Shown in pieces: positions 57,462 through 64,000 of a DNA stretch of 64,000 bases. Source of the stretch: Maratus speciosus (lineage: Eukaryota; Arthropoda; Arachnida; Araneae; Salticidae); contig OZ010791.1 in NCBI GenBank assembly GCA_963932465.1, positions 153,929,915 through 153,993,914 of the forward strand, in the 5' to 3' direction. The notes below the pieces were generated by a model. The model did no database searches and was not told where the DNA came from. It saw only the letters and a program-made list of their open reading frames with translations. The translations under genes and the position numbers were made by a program. The stretch's first letter is position 1. The number at the start of each line of letters is the position of its first letter.

Positions 57462-58591
57462 GTATTAATTTTGTCTATTTTTTGTATGGAAATCGCTTTC
57501 CAATTTTTTTTTTTTAGGAAGTGTGTGTGGTTATAATTTAAATTTCACAGCTATTTCCAAATAGTCTTTCTCAGAATTTTTATAACGAGATTTATAAATT
57601 TAAGAATTAACTGAAATAGAAATATGTCAATAGGAAAGAGAATTTATATAGAAAGCATTGGAGTCCTTTGTTCTACAAAATATTAAGTTAATTATAGGAA
57701 TATAACAAACTATCTTGAATATGCTTCTCTTTTTTATTTGTTGTACTACATTTCTTAGTCCCAAAAGTTAATTTTGTAATATTTCTTTATTACGTCAGTT
57801 TCAGGTTTTTAACATTGTTGTATAAGTGCCAATTGCATTTGCTGGATCAGGACTGCTTCCATTTATGTTGAGGGGTGGGTTACTTTTGTCATTCTGGTAC
57901 CTTTTTATTAAAAAAATAAAGATTCTAAAGCTCTATTAAATGTGATCAAAATCGATCGTGAGCAAAGGCAAAAATTAATTTCCTTTCTGTAATAGGAATC
58001 TTTATCACCAAAATCCTGTTTTTTCTTTTCATGACTCTTATGAAGTATTTAATAGTGACGATTTGTGTTCATTGCATTTTCATAATTAAAAGCACATATT
58101 TTCTGGAAGCAGCAGGGCCCCCAAATATGCAGTTATATTATCAGCAGTCTGTCGGTGATTCTGTTATTTGCTCTTTTTATATATCAACTACGAATTGGAG
58201 CTAAAGAAGGAAAGCAAAATTTGGCAAATGAAAGCTGAAAGAATGTAAATTTTGCATATTATATGGTTTTTTATAATAGTAATTGTAGTCCAGCATTGTT
58301 CAGATTTTAAATAAATGTCGGTATGTGATGCTGGTATTGTACATGCATAATTTTTTACTCCTGGGGTTTAACAATTATAGTAATTAGATATTAACTAAAA
58401 AAAATGTGTACACTTACTGCAGGGTTTTGTTTTATTTTTTTGTTGTTGAAGTTTTATTTTTAAAGATTAAAATAAAAAAAAAAAAGATTCAAATTGCATA
58501 AAAATTCCTATTAATGTGTAGAAGATTTAAAAAGAACTGTATCAACTAAAATTAATAATTTATTTATAAAAGTTTTTCATACGTCTTTTAG
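57462..58591 (+). other. Intron 4 of the DDX3-like gene
   Basis: 1.13 kb of A/T-rich DNA from donor GTATTA to acceptor TTTTAG. No inverted-repeat element or coding fragment was recognised. Confidence 0.7.
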
Positions 58592-58691
58592 GTGATAAGA
58601 ATCCTAGAAGTTTCAACAACTTTAATCGAAACAAAAAAATGGGATCCGATCAATATCGCCAGAACTCTTATCAAGGAAGGAAAAATGAAAC
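58592..58691 (+). CDS. DDX3/Belle-type helicase, coding exon 5
   Basis: A 100-nt exon from acceptor TCTTTTAG (58591) to consensus donor GTAAGT (58692). It encodes a basic, Asn/Arg/Gln-rich segment beginning GDKNPRSFNNFNRNKK, which resembles the RG/SR-rich part of the DDX3 N-terminus. The split Gly codon at the start and split Thr codon at the end agree with the neighbouring exons. Only 82 bp separate it from exon 6, making this the one short intron in the visible gene. Confidence 0.88.
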
Positions 58692-58773
58692 GTAAGTGTT
58701 AAAAAAGAAAAAAATCTGGTGGATTTTACAATGTAAAAATTAGTTTGTATTCATTATTGGAATTGAATTTTAG

Positions 58774-58914
58774 TGGACGAACATGGAGAGAACAAGATGT
58801 TAAAATAGATACCCGAGATAATAATCGTTGGGATCGCCGTAATGGTATGCAGAAAACTGATGATGAGGAAGAAGATTGGTCTCGTCCTCTTCCCAGAGAT
58901 GAGCGCGTCGAAAG
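58774..58914 (+). CDS. DDX3/Belle-type helicase, coding exon 6 (EEDWSRPLP)
   Basis: A 141-nt exon between acceptor ATTTTAG (58773) and donor GTAAGT (58915). It encodes GRTWREQDVKIDTRDNNRWD followed by an acidic stretch and EEDWSRPLPRDERVER. The last segment matches the conserved (E/D)DDWS(K/R)PLPPxERxE block found immediately before the helicase core of DDX3 proteins. The final Arg codon is split and completed by exon 7, across a 4.5-kb intron that contains a large inverted-repeat transposon. Confidence 0.93.
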
Positions 58915-59402
58915 GTAAGTGTGGAACCAGTTATATCGGAAATGTATATAATCTTTAAGATTTGAATATTCTTTGTTGCCTCTGTCTTAATCCTTCACTG
59001 CACCATGTGCCATATCTGGCACATACCTAAAAACATTACATTATTATGTGCCATGAATTTAGCAGGCATGATCACTGTCCCTGATCAGGAACAATCTAAA
59101 GTATGGAATAATACTTGTTTTGTACATGTTAGATGTGTACTCTAGACAACAAATTAGAATTTGTTCTTCAGAAACAAGAGAAATTTCGATCAAGCTAACG
59201 GTAAAACTTGCTTTCATTATTTTTACTGAATATTTAAAAATATTAATGTAAAAGATGCATAGTGTTAAACAGATAAAATTAATTTAAACCCATTTATATG
59301 CAAGAATATTGCAATATATTTTAAAACCATAATTTTGTATGTATAGCACACACCATAAAATATCAAATTTTAACTGAAAATTTTTTTATTTTTCCTTTTA
59401 TT
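58915..59402 (+). other. Start of intron 6
   Basis: From GTAAGT at 58915. Contains a short imperfect palindrome CACCATGTGCCATATCTGGCAC (around 59001-59025) but no bounded element. Confidence 0.6.
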
Positions 59403-60032
59403 AGGCCGGGTGGAGCGCTAACCTATAAGGGAAAAAAAAAATTCTTCAAATCAAAATTGACCGGGCTGGGAAAGTTGCTCTATCCGATCTTCATTCAGAA
59501 CATAAAATATCTTTTGAAAAATATTAATATTAAGTACTGCCCCAAGGTCATTGAATATTGAGAAAAAACGTAAAAGCGCTCAGCTATGGAAAATATTTTT
59601 TTTTTTTCAAAGTCAAAATGAGGCGGTGTGGGAAAGTTGCTCTATCATATCCTCATTCTGAAAAAAAAATATCTTTTGAAAAATATTAAATACTGCACCA
59701 AAGTCATTGAATATTGAGAAAAAACGTAAAAGTTGTGCATTTTCCCATTTTTTTCCACAAATATACAAACTATTTTATTAATTTAAAAATATGATCATCA
59801 AATTATTATTGTTATTATAAATTTATAGTAAAATTATGTAATATTTATATCAAATTCGCTTTTAATATGCTTCCTCAACGACTATACTTTTTTTAATATA
59901 TGAAATTTGGGTAATTGTAATTGTTTTATAATTATTTGAAATTATTCTTAAAGAACGATAAAAATAATTTACTATTGTAATTTACAAGCAGTGATGTTAC
60001 CATTTTATAGTAGTCCATACTGTTTTTTGGTT

Positions 60033-60260
60033 TCAAAAAATGCTTTTTTTCCGAGACTCCAGACAAGTTTTAATGAACTCAACGTGTCTCAAAGGACCAC
60101 AAACAGCAGAAGAAGCCTCCGTAACAAGTTTCACACATCTTTCAGTGGCTTGATTGTGACAAGGGAATAGTTTAATCTTAGGTAAGATGTCTTCATCTAT
60201 TGCCTTTGTATTTAGGATACACTTTGTAAGAATGTTATGATCTAAGAACTTCACGGTCAC
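60033..60260 (-). pseudogene. Transposon protein C-terminal fragment (VKLVTEAS motif), minus arm
   Basis: Minus-strand frame: FLDHNILTKCILNTKAIDED, LPKIKLFPCHNQATERCVKL, VTEASSAVCG and FIKTCLESRKK. The string CHxQxxERxVKLVTEASxxVxG...FIxxxLxSRxxMPxF is one I associate with repetitive arthropod transposon proteins of unnamed family. The + arm (60640-60880) carries the mirrored copy with several substitutions and stops. Confidence 0.55.
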
Positions 60261-60279
60261 TTCAGCCTAATTTATCGAA

Positions 60280-60545
60280 TCTATATAGAGAATTTCTTGA
60301 CTTTCGAGATTTTATTGTTCTGCGTAGTGCCAGAGCTCTTACATAGTATGTAAGAGTGTTGGCACTACGCATAATAATAAGATCTTGAAAGTGAAGACAT
60401 TCTTTATGTATGTTCAAGTTACCTGAGATCACATATGTAAAGAATTTTGACTTTCGAGATTTTATTATTCTGCACAGTGCCACTCTTATATAGTATGTAT
60501 GAGTGTTGGCACTATGCAGAATAATAAAAGTTTCATGAAAACAAA
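60280..60545. repeat. Two tandem hairpins at the palindrome centre
   Basis: Two ~65-bp hairpins (about 60310-60380 and 60463-60535), each of the form TTCTGCGTAGTGCCA ... TGGCACTACGCA with an ACTCTTACATA/TATGTAAGAGTG inner stem. They are separated by AAGATCTTGAAAGTGAAGAC and related sequence, so the whole ~150-bp unit is duplicated. Confidence 0.8.
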
Positions 60546-61496
60546 CGATCAAGTTACCTAAGAGACCAAAGACTATATCGATTTCATAAATTAGGCTGAA
60601 GTGACTGTGACAGAACCACCATTAACTAAGTTCTTGGATCATAACATTCTTACAAAGTGTATTCTAAATCCAAAGGCAATGGATGAAGACATCTTACCTA
60701 AGATTAAACTATTCCCTTGATACAATCAAGCCACTGAAAGATGTGCGAGACTTGTTACGGAGGCTTCTTCTGCTGTTCGTGGTCCTTTTGAGACGCCATG
60801 GATTCATTAAAATGTCTGGAGTCTCGGGGAAAAGAATGCCAGTTTTTGAAACCAAAAAACAGTATGGACTACTATAAAATGGCAACTTCACTGCTTGTAA
60901 ATTAAATAGTAAATTATTTTTACCTTTATTACTATAGTTCTTTAAGAATAATTTCAAATTATATTTTCTTACACAGGTTAAGTAAAATATCTAAAACAAT
61001 TACAATTACCCAAATTTCATATTTGAAAAAAGTATAGTCGTTGAGTTGGTATAATAAAAGCGAATTTGATATAAATATTGCATAATTTTACTATAAATAT
61101 ATAATAATAATTCAATGATCATCCTTTTAAATTAAATTAATAAAATAGTTTGTATATTTGAGGGAAAAAAAATGGGAAAATGCACAGCTTTTGCGTTTTT
61201 TCTCAATATTCAATGACCTTTGGAGCAGTATTTAATATTAATATTTTTAAAAGATATTTTTTATTCAGAATGAGGATATGATAGAGCAACTTCCCCACAC
61301 CGTCCCATTTTGATTAGGAAAAGAATTTTTTTTCCTACAGGCGAGTGCTTTTACGTTTTTTCTCAATATTCAGTGACCTTGGGGCAGTATTTATAATATT
61401 TTCAAAAATATTTTATATTCAGAATGAGCAGGGGTGTAAAAATACTGGGTACCAGATCGTCCGGGCGACTAAATTCTTGACACTGGCGCCTAGATA

Positions 61497-61948
61497 CCGG
61501 GTTTCCCAAAACGGACTGGCTGATTTTAAAATTCAATAACTTCCAAACGGTGACAGATATTAAAAAAATTCTTGCAGGAGGGTTATGCATAAAGTCAAAA
61601 GTTTTATTACAGTGATTTTCAATTTTAGTTCGAATTGCAAACAATAGATGGCGCTGTAAGCAATAGTTGCTAAATACAGGCTCGATTTTTGGTCCTTTCT
61701 GTTGTTCCATGCAGAAAAAAGAGATGGAAATGTATTATCTGGGCCACGAAGTACCAAAACTCGAGCCTGAATTCAGCCTCTATTGATCGCAGTGCCATCT
61801 ATTGTTTGTAATTCGAACTAAAATCGAAAATCACTATAAAAATACTTTTGACTTTATGCATAACCCTCCTGCAAGAATTTTTTTAATATCTGTCATTGTT
61901 TGGAAGTTATTGAATTTTAAAATCAGTCGGTCCTTTTTGGGACACCCG
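61497..61948. mobile_element. Foldback MITE, copy 2
   Basis: Arms of about 210 bp begin CCGGGTTTCCCAAAACGGAC and end GGGACACCCG, matching 42239-42692 throughout. The insertion point is visible by comparison with 51205-51240 of hAT copy 1 (GCGCCTAGATATGTCTTAGG). Confidence 0.88.
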
Positions 61949-62036
61949 TCAATGAAAAATAATTCATATTTATAAGCTTGATTATTTATGGATTTTTTTT
62001 TTCCTTTTGTTCCATGCACAAAGAAGAAAAAAATAA

Positions 62037-62505
62037 ATGAAGTTCTCTTTCACTGAACTGGACTTATTAAAATTATTAAATCATTTTCAGAAATATTTTG
62101 TCACATTGAATGTTGATTTGGAAACAACTGAAAGTATTGCTCTTGACGAATGGTACGAGTTTAAGGTACTATGCAAAGACATGAAATTTAGTGAGCTTTT
62201 GATCAAATCAATGAAAAAATAATTTTAATTTTCCAATTTTATCAAAGTTACTGCAAATTGTATCTGTAATACCTGTGGCAACTGCATCCTGAGAGTGAGG
62301 ATTCAGCACAATGAATGTGATCAAGAACAAGTTTTGCTCTACTTTGACATCACAAAATTTAAATGATTTATTATTAATAAATTTAAATGGACCTTCTGTA
62401 GTAGCATTTGATCCTACAAAAGCAGTTGAACGCTGGTACTTTACATCAAAAACAACAAGACACATGAGCGGTCATAAACATCATAAAAATTTAAAAGCAA
62501 AATAG
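62037..62505 (+). pseudogene. hAT transposase C-terminal remnant, copy 2
   Basis: Begins FTELDLLKLLNHFQKYFVTL, then NVDLETTESIALDEWYEF to a stop after SMKK. It resumes at about 62311 with NVIKNKFCSTLTSQNLNDLL, NLNGPSVVAFDPTKAVERWY and FTSKTTRHMSGHKHHKN before a stop. Same structure as copy 1. Frame broken at the CExGFS block. Confidence 0.8.
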
Positions 62506-63337
62506 GACAAACAATAAGTTAACAGTATTGATTTATGGCATATATTATAGCCCTTGAAGTGAATTACATATTTGTACTTTTGAGGTGTTTAAAGAAGTTT
62601 TTAATGATTATTATTTGTATTTTTACATCAGCACTTCCAATTTTTTTATATCAATATTTATAATTTTATGTAACATTACTTTTTATACAAGAAAAATTTG
62701 TCATGTGTCAGATATATTTAATTAAAAAGAGTAACTTGTGTGTATTATTAACTTATACTGTAATTTCATTTTACAAATTTATTATTGATAGTAACTGGCT
62801 CCTAGATTTTTGAGCTGGCTCCTAGATTTTCAAAAAATTTTTACACCCCTGAGAATGAGGATCTGATAGAGCAACTTTCCCACCCTGGCCAATTTTGATT
62901 TGAAGAAGAAAATTTCGCTCCACCCTAATATAGATGTCAAATTTTTTCATAAAGATAGAAAAATTCGTGTAGTGAAGGGTTATACATACAGTTTCATTAA
63001 ATTTTGTATTTGTCAATGCATATTTATTCTTTTAATTGGGGGCAAAAAATCCTCGCATTGAATCTTTGTCAGCCGAATTTTTAACTTTAAAATGAACAGA
63101 TCAATAATGGTATTGTATTAACAAATATGCAACTAATGAAAAATATTTTTCAGCACATGATTTTGTGAAAAACTTGTTTTAATTTTTTGGGGGTTCCAGC
63201 CTATTAAGATTTTTAAAAGTAGTTAAGGAGCTGTGAGTGAAACAAGTCTTTCACATTATGGAATGGAAAGTATATTTGTTCAGCAGTTGTGTGAGGGATT
63301 CTTTTCGTGACAGAAAGGTAAACTTTTAACTTTTTAA

Positions 63338-64000
<663 letters not shown>

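Larger units (their letters stand above)
61429..62851 (+). mobile_element. hAT element, copy 2 of the 51147 family (1.42 kb)
   Basis: A perfect 8-bp duplication AGAATGAG (61421-61428, 62852-62859). Same termini CAGGGGTGTAAAAATACTG and ...TTTACACCCCTG as copy 1. It contains the hAT C-terminal remnant (62037-62505) and one insertion, the foldback 61497-61948. It is nested in the right arm of the inverted-repeat element. Confidence 0.93.
59403..62927. mobile_element. Large inverted-repeat element in intron 6
   Basis: Ends TTAGGCCGGGTGGAGCG (left) and CGCTCCACCCTAA (right). The arms pair over most of their length: 59440-60260 aligns in reverse with 60590-61420 plus 62860-62927, the right arm being split by hAT copy 2 (61429-62851). 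Repeated GGGAAAGTTGCTCTATC blocks lie near both ends. Each arm contains one copy of the same coding fragment (60033-60260 minus; 60590-60880 plus). Exact termini and target duplication are unclear. Confidence 0.8.

Overview
The window reads as AT-rich nuclear DNA from an animal, most probably an arthropod. I would guess a chelicerate such as a spider, but no marker in the sequence fixes the group. The only conserved host gene I can support is the 5' part of a DDX3/Belle-type DEAD-box RNA helicase on the + strand. Seven coding exons between 30693 and 63526 have matching splice phases and give 273 codons. They cover the N-terminal region up to the entry of the helicase core, including the eIF4E-binding-type motif YVPPHLR and the pre-core motif [16 protein letters not shown]. 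The helicase core itself lies beyond 64000.

Nearly everything else is transposable-element DNA. Because terminal inverted repeats (TIRs) and target-site duplications (TSDs) are often intact, many elements can be bounded to the base. 1-30692, upstream of the gene: a G-rich ~185-bp tandem repeat (1-680); Helitron-helicase and Copia fragments (1745-2490); a 4.6-kb hAT element (2524-7136, TSD TGTACTTA) holding a nearly intact Tigger transposon and a minisatellite block; a ~150-bp-unit tandem repeat (about 9950-10760) split by a hAT element; a second hAT element with the same minisatellite (12599-15276); a SINE; two more hAT elements (16627-18200 and 18552-20432); and a probable Helitron (about 21775-29104) swollen by insertions, including a second, oppositely oriented copy of the 2524-7136 hAT family.

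30693-64000, the gene: intron 2 (31732-50416) is 18.7 kb and carries hAT elements at 34207, 35476 and 37058, then an old Tigger copy (about 40717-48825) loaded with nested insertions. One of these carries an unassigned TE gene with an HGKGAVDGIGG motif. Intron 3 (50591-57317) carries hAT 51147-53907, itself containing two MITEs and an element with five GTGAGGGAATGA motifs, followed by a hAT remnant and two Tigger-type MITEs. Intron 6 (58915-63426) contains a ~3.5-kb inverted-repeat element with a second, shorter copy of the 51147 hAT family inside one arm.

Pairs of related copies act as each other's empty sites, so the order of insertion can be read directly. I saw no bacterial-type operons, rRNA, complete tRNA genes or CRISPR arrays. 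All family assignments come from motifs, TIRs and TSDs read by eye, without a database search.
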